From Rhodosalinus sp041365695 (GTDB lineage: Bacteria; Pseudomonadota; Alphaproteobacteria; Rhodobacterales; Rhodobacteraceae), in the NCBI RefSeq assembly GCF_041365695.1, contig NZ_JBGFSJ010000002.1:434001-498000 (forward strand): a stretch of DNA of 64,000 bases, read 5' to 3'. Shown here in pieces: positions 55,851-64,000 of the stretch; the stretch's first letter is position 1, and every line of letters starts with the position of its first letter. The translations under genes and the position numbers were made by a program. The notes below the pieces were generated by a model. That model made no database searches and had not been told where the DNA came from. It was given only the letters and a program-made list of their open reading frames with translations.

Positions 55851-55869
55851 AGCCGAAGTGCGAAAGGCT

Positions 55870-55890
55870 GCCCCGCGCGCGGCGCGGGGC
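55870..55890 (+). repeat. Intercistronic hairpin soxZ-soxA
   Basis: GCCCCGCGC-GCG-GCGCGGGGC, 9-bp perfect stem with a 3-base loop, 19 bases after soxZ. No T run. May stabilise or process the polycistronic mRNA. Confidence 0.6.
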
Positions 55891-55912
55891 GGAACCCAAG
55901 GGAGGAACAGGG

Positions 55913-56761
55913 ATGAGATACAAGGCACTGACGGCTGCGGCGGCACTCGCGATCGCGTTTCCCACGCTGGGGGCGGCCGATCCCGACGCGAACCTGATCA
56001 TCAACGGCGAGATTGAAATGGTCACCGAGACGGCCGCGCCGGACCATCTGAAGGGTCATCTGCGCTCGATCCGCTCGGGCTGGACATTCCGGACGGAAGA
56101 GACCCAGGCGCTCCAGATGGACGATTTCGACAACCCGGGGATGATCTTCGTAGACCAGGGACGTGACTCGTGGAACGCCGTCGAAGGCGACGCGGGCCAG
56201 TCCTGCGCCAGCTGCCACGAAGAGCCGGAATCGCTCCGCGGGCTTCGCGCATCGTTGCCGAAATGGAACGAGGAAAAGGGCAAGGTCTACACGGCCGAGA
56301 TGTACATCAACGACTGCCGGACCGAGCGCATGGGCGCTGAGGCCTGGGGTTGGGACAGTCAGCCGATGAAGAACATGACGGCGCTGATCGCGTCGGTGTC
56401 CCGCGGCATGACGGTCGACGTTGCCATCGACGGGCCCGTCGAGGACACGTGGGAGCGTGGCAAGGAGATCTACTACACCCGCTACGGCCAGCTCGAGCTT
56501 GCTTGCGCGAACTGCCACGAGGACAACTACGACAACTACATCCGCGCCGACCACCTGAGCCAGGGACAGACCAACGGCTTCCCGGTCTACCGGCTGAAGC
56601 AGGCCAACCTCGTGTCGCAGCACAACCGTTTCAATGGCTGCATCCGCGACACGCGCGGCGTGCCCTACGACGTGGGCAGCGACGATTTCGTCGCACTGCA
56701 GCTCTACGTCGCCTCGCGCGGCAACGGCCTTTCGGTCGAGGGACCGTCGGTCCGCAACTAA
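55913..56761 (+). CDS. soxA: SoxA, diheme cytochrome c of SoxXA
   Basis: 282 residues, signal peptide about 1-20 (LGAADPD). Heme sites CASCH near residue 98 and CANCH near 197; candidate axial/active-site cysteines in NDCRTER and RFNGCIRDTRG (the latter matching the persulfide Cys). With SoxX joins thiosulfate to SoxY. ATG 55913 after GGAGGAACAGG. Confidence 0.96.
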   Translation: MRYKALTAAAALAIAFPTLGAADPDANLIINGEIEMVTETAAPDHLKGHLRSIRSGWTFRTEETQALQMDDFDNPGMIFVDQGRDSWNAVEGDAGQSCASCHEEPESLRGLRASLPKWNEEKGKVYTAEMYINDCRTERMGAEAWGWDSQPMKNMTALIASVSRGMTVDVAIDGPVEDTWERGKEIYYTRYGQLELACANCHEDNYDNYIRADHLSQGQTNGFPVYRLKQANLVSQHNRFNGCIRDTRGVPYDVGSDDFVALQLYVASRGNGLSVEGPSVRN

Positions 56762-56792
56762 GCGTAAGCGGCAAGGCTTGAAAAACGCATAT

Positions 56793-56814
56793 CCCCTCCC
56801 GTGCGCGGGAGGGG
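56793..56814 (+). repeat. Intercistronic hairpin soxA-soxB
   Basis: CCCCTCCCG-TGCG-CGGGAGGGG: 9-bp perfect stem, tetraloop, 31 bases after soxA. Similar in place and form to the soxZ-soxA hairpin. Confidence 0.6.
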
Positions 56815-56860
56815 GCATGTCACCCTTTATCCCCGAGAACACCAACGGAGCGCCACCCAG

Positions 56861-58558
56861 ATGATTTCCCGCCGCGACTTCCTGCAGGCCAGCATGGCCG
56901 CCTCGGCCCTTGTCGGCGCGTCCGGTTTCGGCAACTGGTCCAGGCTCGCCGCGCAGCAGGCGCTGACGCAGGACCAGTTGCTGGACTTCGACACGTTCGG
57001 AAACGTGACGCTGATCCACGTCACCGACATCCACGCCCAGCTCAAGCCGATCTATTTCCGCGAACCGGAGGTCAACATCGGCGTTGGCCCCAACAAGGGA
57101 GAGGTGCCGCACATCACCGGCGCCGAGTTCCGCAGGCTTTACGGCATCGAGGATGGCAGCCCGTCGCACTACGCGCTGACCTACGACGATTTCGTTTCGC
57201 TCGCGCGCAGCTATGGCCGGATGGGCGGCATGGACCGCGTGTCCACGGTGGTGAACGCGATCCGGGGCGACCGGCCGGAGGCGCTTCTGCTCGACGGCGG
57301 CGACACCTGGCATGGCAGCTACACCTGCTATCACACCGAAGGCCAGGACATGGTCAACGTGATGAACGCGCTGCGGCCCGACGCGATGACCTTCCACTGG
57401 GAGTTCACGCTCGGCCAGGAGCGCGTGCGCGACCTGGTCGAGGGGCTGCCCTTCGCGGCGCTCGGCCAGAACATCTTCGACGCGATGTGGGACGAGCCGG
57501 CGGCGGAGTTCGCGCCCTACCAGATGTTCGAGCGCGGCGGCGTGAACATCGCGGTGATCGGCCAGGCGTTCCCCTACATGCCGATCGCCAACCCGGGCTG
57601 GATGTTCCCCGACTACAGTTTCGGCATCCGCGACCAGCACATGCAGGAGATGGTGGACGAGGTCCGCGCCCAGGGGGCGGAGCTCGTCGTGGTTCTCAGC
57701 CACAATGGCTTCGACGTGGACAAGAAGATGGCCGGCCAGGTGTCAGGCATCGACGTGATCCTGACCGGCCACACGCATGATGCGCTGCCCGAGCCCGTGC
57801 TCGTGGGCGACACGATCCTGATCGCCTCCGGCTCCAACGGGAAGTTCGTCAGCCGGGTCGATCTCGACGTGCGCGACGGGCAGATGATGGGTTTCCGCCA
57901 CAAGCTCATTCCCATCTTCTCCGACGTGATCCAGCCCGACCCGGAGATGACCGCGCTGGTGGACGAACAGCGCGCGCCCTTCGAGACGCAGCTCTCCGAG
58001 GTGATCGGCCAGACCGAAAGCCTGCTCTACCGCCGCGGCAACTTCAACGGCACCTGGGACGACCTGATCTGCGAGGCGCTGCTCGAACAGCGCGACGCGG
58101 AGATCGCCATGTCGCCCGGCGTGCGCTGGGGGCCGTCGCTGATCCCGGGCCAGGATATCACCCGCGAGGATATCTGGAACGTGACCTCGATGACCTACCC
58201 GAACGCCTACCGCACCGAGATGACCGGCGAATTCCTCAAGGTCGTGCTGGAGGACGTGGGCGACAACCTTTTCAACCCCGACCCCTACTACCAGCAGGGC
58301 GGGGACATGGTGCGCCTCGGCGGCCTCGGCTACCGCATCGACGTCTCCAAGCCGCAGGGCGAGCGCATCTCCGAGATGACGCTGCTCAAGACCGGCGAGC
58401 CGATCGATCCGGCGCGGTCCTATGTCGTCGCGGGCTGGGCGAGCGTCAACGAGGGGACAGAGGGCCCGCCGATCTGGGATGTCGTGGAAGATCACGTTCG
58501 CCAGAAGGGGACCGTGAAGGTAGAGCCCAACACCTCCGTCACGGTGACCGGCACCTGA
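56861..58558 (+). CDS. soxB: SoxB, thiosulfohydrolase
   Basis: Dimanganese enzyme that hydrolyses the SoxY-bound sulfonate to sulfate. 565 residues. Tat signal SRRDFLQASMAASAL at residues 3-17. Metal ligands in THVTDIHAQL, LLDGGDTWHGS, TFHWEFTLG and LSHNGFDVDKK/ TGHTHDALPEPV. 5'-nucleotidase-type C-terminal domain to the end. ATG 56861. Confidence 0.96.
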   Translation: MISRRDFLQASMAASALVGASGFGNWSRLAAQQALTQDQLLDFDTFGNVTLIHVTDIHAQLKPIYFREPEVNIGVGPNKGEVPHITGAEFRRLYGIEDGSPSHYALTYDDFVSLARSYGRMGGMDRVSTVVNAIRGDRPEALLLDGGDTWHGSYTCYHTEGQDMVNVMNALRPDAMTFHWEFTLGQERVRDLVEGLPFAALGQNIFDAMWDEPAAEFAPYQMFERGGVNIAVIGQAFPYMPIANPGWMFPDYSFGIRDQHMQEMVDEVRAQGAELVVVLSHNGFDVDKKMAGQVSGIDVILTGHTHDALPEPVLVGDTILIASGSNGKFVSRVDLDVRDGQMMGFRHKLIPIFSDVIQPDPEMTALVDEQRAPFETQLSEVIGQTESLLYRRGNFNGTWDDLICEALLEQRDAEIAMSPGVRWGPSLIPGQDITREDIWNVTSMTYPNAYRTEMTGEFLKVVLEDVGDNLFNPDPYYQQGGDMVRLGGLGYRIDVSKPQGERISEMTLLKTGEPIDPARSYVVAGWASVNEGTEGPPIWDVVEDHVRQKGTVKVEPNTSVTVTGT

Positions 58559-58595
58559 CGGTGCCGGCCCGTCGACGGTACAAGAGTTTGCCTGT

Positions 58596-58617
58596 CGAAT
58601 TCACAAAAGCGAATTCG
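58596..58617. promoter_or_regulatory. Near-perfect palindrome upstream of soxC, likely SoxR operator
   Basis: CGAATTCAC-AAAA-GCGAATTCG, 9-bp arms with one mismatch, 25 bases before the soxC start. Shares the ATTCAC-N4-G(T/C)GAAT form with the soxX site, suggesting a second internal promoter for soxCDEF. Confidence 0.7.
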
Positions 58618-58642
58618 ATGATCTGAGAGGAGCAATGGAGAG

Positions 58643-59926
58643 ATGACGACCAGCTTCAAGGGACCGAAGCCATCGCGCCGGCAGTTCCTGACCGGCGCCG
58701 CGGCGGCCGGGGCAGGGGCCGTGGCGGCGAAGGCCGGACATGCCGCCAGCCCCAACCCGCTCATCACCGACGTGCAGCCCTGGGCCTCGGGCTGGGGCGA
58801 TCCGGTGGACGCCACGCCCTACGGGATGCCGATCAAGTTCGAGGATCACGTGATCCGCCGCAACGTGGAGTGGCTGACCGCCGACACGATCAGCTCGATC
58901 AACTTCACGCCGATCCACGCGCTCGAGGGGACGATCACGCCGCAGGGCTGTGCGTTCGAGCGGCACCATTCGGGCGCGATCGAGCTGGCCAAGCCGGATT
59001 ACCGGCTGATGATCAACGGCCTCGTGGATACGCCGCTTGTCTTCTCCTACGAGGATCTCGAGCGCTTCCCGCGCGAGAATCATGTCTATTTCTGCGAATG
59101 CGCGGCCAACACGGGCATGGAGTGGGCCGGCGCGCAGCTTAACGGTGCGCAGTACACCCACGGCATGATCCACAACATGGAATACACCGGCGTGCCGCTG
59201 CGCACGCTGCTGCAGGAGGCCGGTCTCGACGCCGCGGGCGATCTGTCCGACAAGTGGGTCTTCGTCGAGGGCGCCGACGCCTCCTCGAACGGCCGCTCCA
59301 TCCCGATGGACAAGGCGCTGGACGACGTTCTCGTGGCCTTCAAGGCCAACGGCGAGGCTCTGCGCAAGGAGCACGGCTACCCCGTGCGCCTCGTGGTGCC
59401 GGGCTGGGAAGGCAACATGTGGGTGAAGTGGCTGCGCCGCGTGGAGGTCATGGACGGCCCCGTGGAAAGCCGCGAGGAGACGTCGAAATACACCGACGTT
59501 CTCGAGGACGGGACCGCGCGCAAGTGGACCTGGGTGATGGACGCGAAATCGGTCATCACCTCGCCGAGCCCGCAGATGCCGATCACGCACGGCGCCGGGC
59601 CGCTCGTCATCACCGGGATGGCGTGGTCGGGTCACGGCCGCATCACCCGCGTCGACGTCTCGAAGGATGGCGGCAAGACGTGGGAGACCGCGCGGCTCGC
59701 CAAGCAGGGCGATCCGAAGGCGCTGACCCGCTTCTACCTCGACACCAACTGGGACGGCGAGGAGATGCTGCTCCAGTCCCGCGCAATGGACGAGACGGGG
59801 TACGTCCAGCCGACCAAGGCGCAGCTGCGCGAGGTGCGCGGGCTGAACTCGATCTACCACAACAACTGTATCCAGACCTGGCACGTGAAGCCGAACGGGG
59901 AGGCCGAAAATGTCGAAGTCTCTTAA
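58643..59926 (+). CDS. soxC: SoxC, sulfur dehydrogenase molybdenum subunit
   Basis: 427 residues. Tat signal SRRQFLTGAAAAGAG (residues 11-25). Sulfite oxidase-type molybdopterin domain with the Mo-ligating Cys in YFCECAANTGMEW near 152, substrate-site residues NMEYTGVPLRTLL, LVVPGWEGNMWVKW, and a C-terminal dimerisation domain (AWSGHGRITRVDVSKDGGKTW). With SoxD oxidises the SoxY-bound sulfane sulfur. Ends in 17-base overlap with soxD. Confidence 0.96.
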   Translation: MTTSFKGPKPSRRQFLTGAAAAGAGAVAAKAGHAASPNPLITDVQPWASGWGDPVDATPYGMPIKFEDHVIRRNVEWLTADTISSINFTPIHALEGTITPQGCAFERHHSGAIELAKPDYRLMINGLVDTPLVFSYEDLERFPRENHVYFCECAANTGMEWAGAQLNGAQYTHGMIHNMEYTGVPLRTLLQEAGLDAAGDLSDKWVFVEGADASSNGRSIPMDKALDDVLVAFKANGEALRKEHGYPVRLVVPGWEGNMWVKWLRRVEVMDGPVESREETSKYTDVLEDGTARKWTWVMDAKSVITSPSPQMPITHGAGPLVITGMAWSGHGRITRVDVSKDGGKTWETARLAKQGDPKALTRFYLDTNWDGEEMLLQSRAMDETGYVQPTKAQLREVRGLNSIYHNNCIQTWHVKPNGEAENVEVS

Positions 59927-61127
59927 GCTTACCGGAACGGCGCTCGCGGGCACCGCGGTCGTGCTCATCGCGGCCCACAACTTCGCGGATCGGTTCGTGA
60001 GCCCGATACCCACCGACGCGCCGCGTCTTTCGGCCGGGCCGTCGAATCCGGATCTTGGCTTCATGGTTGCCGCCGCGCAGGCGGACGAGGCGACCCATGA
60101 CGGCAGGTACGGGATCGGGCGCCCCGCCGCGCCCGAGGAACTGGCGGCATGGGACGTCGACGTGCGTCCCGACGGCCAGGGCCTTCCGCCGGGCTCCGGC
60201 TCGGTCATGGAGGGCGAGGAGGCTTACCTGACCTATTGCGCGGCCTGCCACGGCGATTTCGCCGAGGGGCTGGGCAACTGGCCGCCGCTTTCGGGTGGCG
60301 AGGGCACGCTGGCGAGCGAGGATCCGGTCAAGACCATCGGCAGCTACTGGCCGTATCTCTCGACCGTGTGGGACTACGTCCATCGGTCCATGCCCTACGG
60401 CAACGCCCAGTCGCTCAGCACCGACGAGGTCTACGCGATCACGGCCTACCTGCTCTACTCGAACTTCCTCGTGGAAGACGACTTCGTGCTCACGAACGAG
60501 AACTTCGCCGAGATCGAGATGCCCAACGCAGACGGGTTCATCATCGATGACAGGCCGGAGACGGAATACACGATCTGGCGGACCGAGCCTTGCATGGAAA
60601 ACTGCAAGGACGAGGTCGAGATCACGTTGCGGGCCACGGATCTTGGCGTGACGCCCGTGGATCCCGAGCAGGAGGAAGCCGCGGCCCAGACCGGGACGGG
60701 ATCTTCGGGTGAAGAAACAGTGGACACGGCGGCCGTCGCCGAGGACACTGGGGACATGACCGAGACCGCACCGGAGGCAGAGACCGCCGCGATGGAGATC
60801 GACATGGCCCTCGCCGAGGACGGGGAAAGCGTGTTCCGCCAATGCCAGGCCTGCCACCAGGTGGGCGAGAACGCGCAGAACCGCACAGGTCCGCATCTCA
60901 ACGACCTCTTCGGGCGCGAGATGGGCGGCATCGATGGCTTCCGCTACTCCAACACCCTGCTCGAGATGGGCGAAGAGGGCGGCGTCTGGAACGAGGAGAC
61001 GCTGGCGAAGTTCCTGGCCAATCCGAGAGAGTACGTCCAGCGCACCAAGATGGCCTTCGCGGGCCTCAGGAACGACGAGGACATCGCTGCCGTCACCGAG
61101 TATCTCAAGACCTATTCGGAGAATTGA
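59910..61127 (+). CDS. soxD: SoxD, diheme cytochrome c
   Basis: 405 residues, N-terminal signal/anchor segment (residues 6-23, TGTALAGTAVVLIAAHN). Heme sites CAACH near residue 110 and CQACH near 314. Between the two domains (about residues 252-300) is a low-complexity Glu/Ala/Thr linker (EEAAAQTGTGSSGEETVD and on). Met ligands in HRSMPYGN and TKMAFAGL. Forms SoxCD with the overlapping soxC product. Confidence 0.95.
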   Translation: MSKSLKLTGTALAGTAVVLIAAHNFADRFVSPIPTDAPRLSAGPSNPDLGFMVAAAQADEATHDGRYGIGRPAAPEELAAWDVDVRPDGQGLPPGSGSVMEGEEAYLTYCAACHGDFAEGLGNWPPLSGGEGTLASEDPVKTIGSYWPYLSTVWDYVHRSMPYGNAQSLSTDEVYAITAYLLYSNFLVEDDFVLTNENFAEIEMPNADGFIIDDRPETEYTIWRTEPCMENCKDEVEITLRATDLGVTPVDPEQEEAAAQTGTGSSGEETVDTAAVAEDTGDMTETAPEAETAAMEIDMALAEDGESVFRQCQACHQVGENAQNRTGPHLNDLFGREMGGIDGFRYSNTLLEMGEEGGVWNEETLAKFLANPREYVQRTKMAFAGLRNDEDIAAVTEYLKTYSEN

Positions 61128-61849
61128 TGACGCAAGGGCCGCTTCTTTCGATAACGCTTTTCGCCGCGACGCTTCTTGCGACCGGTGTCCATGCGGAGGA
61201 GGAAACGCGCCCGATCGGCGATGCAGACAGTGGCGCCACGCTTTTCGCGCGTCACTGCGCAAGTTGTCATCAGGTCGGGGCCGGTGCGGAGAACCGCATC
61301 GGCCCCCATCTCAACAACATCTTCGGCCGCAAGGCCGGAGAGATCGCGGATTACCGCTATTCCGAGGGGCTGGCGCGCATGGGGGCCGACGGGCTCGTGT
61401 GGACGTTCGACACCCTTGATCCGTATCTGGAAAATCCCCGCGCGCTCGTGTCCCGGACGCGCATGAACTTCGCCGGGCTGGATGCGCCGGAGGACCGCGC
61501 GGATGTGCTCGCCTATCTGCGGGTCTATTCCGCGGATCCGGCCAACATCCCCGAGGCCGAACCCACCGCGCTGCCGCGCGAAGTGGACCTGCCGCCGGAC
61601 ACCCTCGAGATTGTCGGCGATCCGGCCTACGGAGAATATCTGTCATCCGAGTGCACGACCTGCCACCGGCGCGACGGGGCCGACGAAGGCATCCCCGCGA
61701 TCACCGGCTGGCCGGAAGAGGATTTCGTCGTGGCGATGCACGCCTACAAGCGCAAGATCCGGCCGCATCCGGTGATGCAGATGATGGCCGGGCGCTTGTC
61801 CGACGAGGAGATCGCGGCACTTGCCGCGTATTTCGCCGAGGCGGAGTGA
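61127..61849 (+). CDS. soxE: SoxE, diheme cytochrome c
   Basis: 240 residues, signal peptide about 1-23 (TGVHAEEE). Heme sites CASCH near 44 and CTTCH near 182; Met ligands RTRMNFAGL and MQMMAGRLS. Likely electron carrier between Sox components and the respiratory chain. Starts in an ATGA overlap with soxD (TGATG). Confidence 0.92.
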   Translation: MTQGPLLSITLFAATLLATGVHAEEETRPIGDADSGATLFARHCASCHQVGAGAENRIGPHLNNIFGRKAGEIADYRYSEGLARMGADGLVWTFDTLDPYLENPRALVSRTRMNFAGLDAPEDRADVLAYLRVYSADPANIPEAEPTALPREVDLPPDTLEIVGDPAYGEYLSSECTTCHRRDGADEGIPAITGWPEEDFVVAMHAYKRKIRPHPVMQMMAGRLSDEEIAALAAYFAEAE

Positions 61850-61882
61850 ACCGCCCGGCGACACGCCAAGGGAGGAGACCTC

Positions 61883-63145
61883 ATGACACTCAACAGACGT
61901 GCCTTCATCGGCACCGGCGCCGCGGCCGCGGCGTCGCTCTACGCGCCGGCCGTGCTGGGACAGGGCAAGCCCCGTGTGCTCGTGGTGGGCGGCGGCGCGG
62001 GCGGCGCCACGGCCGCGCGCTACATCGCCAAGGACAGCGACGGCGCGATCGATGTGACGCTGATCGAGCCTGCGCGCAGCTACTACACCTGCTTCTTCTC
62101 GAACCTCTACATCGGCGGGTTCCGCGAGTATGACAGCCTCGCGCACTCCTACGACAAGCTCGCCAGCGACTATGGCATCAACGTCGTGCACGACTGGGCC
62201 GTGGGCGTGGACCGCGACGCCAAGACCGTCGCGCTCGCGAGCGGCGCGTCGCTGCCTTACGACAAGCTGATCCTGAGCCCCGGCATCGATTTCGTCGATG
62301 GCTCCGTCCCGGGCTGGAGCATCGACGACCAGGACACGATGCCCCATGCCTACAAGGGCGGCACCCAGGCCGCGCTGCTGAAATCCCAGGTGGAGGCCAT
62401 GCCCGAGGGCGGGCTCTACGCCATGGTGGCGCCGCCCAACCCCTACCGCTGCCCGCCCGGCCCCTATGAGCGGGTCTCGATGGTGGCGCATCTGCTGAAG
62501 GCACAGAACCCGACGGCCAAGATCCTGATCGTGGACCCGAAGGCGAACTTCTCCAAGCAGGCGCTCTTCGAGGAGGGCTGGCAGAAGCACTATCCCGGCA
62601 TGATCTCGCGGATCGGGCCCGATTTCGGCGGCGACAACGTCGAGGTGAACCCCGCCGAGATGACGGTCAACATCGACGGCATGGTGGAGCAGGTCGACGC
62701 GTGCAACGTCATCCCCGCGCAGCAGGCCGGCCGGATCTGCCACGAGGCGGGCCTGACCGAAGGGAACTGGGCGCCGGTCTCGGGCCACACGATGGTCTCG
62801 CGCCTCGACGAGGACGTGCATATCCTCGGCGATGCGACCGACCAGGGCGACATGCCGAAATCGGGCTACTCGGCCAACAGCCAGGCCAAGGTGGCGGCGA
62901 TGGCGATCCGCGGCGCGCTCACCGGGGCGACCGTGTTCCCTGCCAAGTTCTCCAACACCTGCTGGTCGCTCATCGACACCGACGACGGCGTGAAGGTGGG
63001 CGCGACCTACGAGGCGACGGACGAGAAGATCGCCAAGGTCGACGGCTTCATCAGCGACACGGGCGAACCCGCCGATCTGCGCCGCCAGACCTACGAGGAA
63101 AGCCTCGGCTGGTATTCCGGCATCACGACCGACATGTTCGGCTGA
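61883..63145 (+). CDS. soxF: SoxF, flavocytochrome c sulfide dehydrogenase flavin subunit
   Basis: 420 residues, Tat signal TLNRRAFIGTGAAAAAS (residues 2-18). FAD motif VLVVGGGAGGATAARYIAK near 31-49, active-site Cys region ARSYYTCFFSNLYIGG near 66-82, second Cys/Gly region PNPYRCPPGPYERVS (about 190), C-terminal flavin segment LDEDVHILGDATDQGDMPKS. Oxidises sulfide to sulfur; the gene is followed by a terminator. Confidence 0.95.
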   Translation: MTLNRRAFIGTGAAAAASLYAPAVLGQGKPRVLVVGGGAGGATAARYIAKDSDGAIDVTLIEPARSYYTCFFSNLYIGGFREYDSLAHSYDKLASDYGINVVHDWAVGVDRDAKTVALASGASLPYDKLILSPGIDFVDGSVPGWSIDDQDTMPHAYKGGTQAALLKSQVEAMPEGGLYAMVAPPNPYRCPPGPYERVSMVAHLLKAQNPTAKILIVDPKANFSKQALFEEGWQKHYPGMISRIGPDFGGDNVEVNPAEMTVNIDGMVEQVDACNVIPAQQAGRICHEAGLTEGNWAPVSGHTMVSRLDEDVHILGDATDQGDMPKSGYSANSQAKVAAMAIRGALTGATVFPAKFSNTCWSLIDTDDGVKVGATYEATDEKIAKVDGFISDTGEPADLRRQTYEESLGWYSGITTDMFG

Positions 63146-63167
63146 ACCGCTGCGTGCGCGGCATGCG

Positions 63168-63191
63168 GGGGCCGTCCTTCGGGGCGGCCCC
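63168..63191. terminator. UUCG-loop terminator between soxF and photolyase-like gene
   Basis: GGGGCCGTCC-TTCG-GGGCGGCCCC, 10-bp stem with one G-U pair and a stable TTCG loop, followed by TCGTCGTTT. It lies between convergent genes and could end both. Confidence 0.75.
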
Positions 63192-63199
63192 TCGTCGTT

Positions 63200-64000
63200 T
63201 CAGGCCGCGGGTCGGCCGATCCCGTCCAGCAGCGAAGGGATGCGCGCCCTGAAGCTGGAGAAGCCCTGCGTGGCATGGGGCCAAGCCGCGGCGTCGTAGG
63301 GGCGCAGGATGCGGATCACGTCCCGCCCTGCAAGCGCATCGGCGGCGGGTCCCACGGGCGGGTAGGGCGTGACGACCTGCTCTATCCCGTTCGCGGCCGC
63401 CCATTCCGCGATGTCGTCGGCGCAGGAAAGACGCGTCACCGGGCCGAGCCTTGCCGCCCACCGCGCGGTGGCGTCGTCGATCGCGCCCTCCACGAATGCA
63501 AGCAGATGGGGCGCGACGGCGAGCGGCGAAAGCCCGTCGACCGAACTGAGCACCGCCGTCGCCCGCGGCGCGAGCCCCGCCTCGAAAAGGGGGCCGGGCG
63601 CAAGGTCTTCCTCGGTAAGCAGAAGCCCCGTGGCCCGGCCCGGATCCCAGCGGCCGCTTTCGGGCACGGGGCGCGGCGGCGGGGCCGGCGGACCCTCGAG
63701 CGCAGGCGCCGCGGCGGCGAGCCCTTCGGGCCGGAAGCGGCCGCCGGTGCATTTCTCGATGTTCCCGGGACGCGCGAGATACGTCCTGCCCGGCGTCTGG
63801 AGCCCGGCGACCCACCGCCATCCAAGCGTGTTGGAGGCCGGGTCGCCGTCGAGCAGGTGGCGCAGGAAGACATCGGCGCCAAGCTCCCACGGAAGGCGCA
63901 GCGTGAAGATCCAGATCGAGGCGAACCACATCCGCGCGTGATTGTGCAGATAGCCCGTCGTGGCGAGCTCCCGCGCCCAGGCGTCGAAGCAGTCGATGCC
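63200..64000 (-). CDS. DNA photolyase-like FAD-binding domain protein (5' end cut off)
   Basis: 267 residues visible, open to the right window edge. FAD-domain signature TGYLHNHARMWFASIWIFTL at the left side of the fragment, DWLG-type WELGADVFLRHLLDGDPASN, then a Trp pair in LGWRWVAGLQT, and a C-terminal stretch with GKT-like PARYLARPGNIEKCTGGRF. Photolyase or photolyase-related FAD protein using light to repair DNA or act in signalling. Convergent with soxF. The C-terminal 150 residues are less conserved than usual. Confidence 0.85.
   Translation of the reverse strand, partial: GIDCFDAWARELATTGYLHNHARMWFASIWIFTLRLPWELGADVFLRHLLDGDPASNTLGWRWVAGLQTPGRTYLARPGNIEKCTGGRFRPEGLAAAAPALEGPPAPPPRPVPESGRWDPGRATGLLLTEEDLAPGPLFEAGLAPRATAVLSSVDGLSPLAVAPHLLAFVEGAIDDATARWAARLGPVTRLSCADDIAEWAAANGIEQVVTPYPPVGPAADALAGRDVIRILRPYDAAAWPHATQGFSSFRARIPSLLDGIGRPAA

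Overview
The window is high-GC DNA (about two thirds G+C) whose gene content points to an alphaproteobacterium of the Rhodobacterales/Rhodobacteraceae (Roseobacter group or relatives). Evidence: a complete soxRSVWXYZABCDEF thiosulfate-oxidation locus, heterotetrameric sarcosine oxidase, an NDUFS4-type complex I subunit, dnaG-rpoD followed by a HlyU-like gene, nrdR-ribD linkage, TadE/TadG-type genes and many Tat-exported proteins. No species is assigned. There is no CRISPR array, insertion sequence, integrase or rRNA; one tRNA (Arg, UCU) is present.

Layout. 1-4878: a cut-off hypothetical gene, then a small chemotaxis operon (STAS protein, MCP, cheR, cheB). 4879-7980: a 650-base stretch with no gene, then Tat-exported PhoX-type phosphatase and a small periplasmic cytochrome c. 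8014-14332: a lone outer-membrane secretin with a lipoprotein, divergent from four exported proteins (two related beta-rich proteins, one large Ig-like protein, one small one). I could not match this group to a named secretion or pilus system and consider it the best candidate for something undescribed. 14396-16729: exported proteins (one with an HExxH motif), a palindrome array, and two AT-rich genes attached to the end of uvrB. 16733-26715: uvrB, complex I subunit, tRNA-Arg, ModE-like regulator with a perfect 22-bp palindrome before modABC, homoserine dehydrogenase, lipoprotein, TetR regulator with its palindrome, pirin and a membrane protein. 26722-29595: TadG/TadE/TadE-like set. 29935-37518: glutamate dehydrogenase, flavodoxin, sarcosine oxidase soxBDAG, small exported protein. 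37598-42442: dnaG, rpoD, hlyU-like. 42443-49299: nrdR, ribD, capsule export genes (kpsS, kpsD-like, kpsC) inserted on the opposite strand, ribE. 49373-50053: DUF4386 protein. 50058-63145: the sulfur-oxidation locus in two divergent arms. 63200-64000: cut-off photolyase-like gene.

How the genes work together. The sox locus encodes periplasmic oxidation of thiosulfate on the SoxYZ carrier (SoxXA, SoxB, SoxCD), electron-carrying cytochrome SoxE, flavoprotein SoxF, thiol supply (SoxV, SoxW, SoxS), the ArsR-type repressor SoxR and a YeeE-type permease (SoxT). Palindromes built from ATTC/GAAT half sites precede soxV, soxX, soxC and a DsrE-like gene, which suggests one regulon. SoxC is a molybdoenzyme, so the nearby modABC transporter may serve it.
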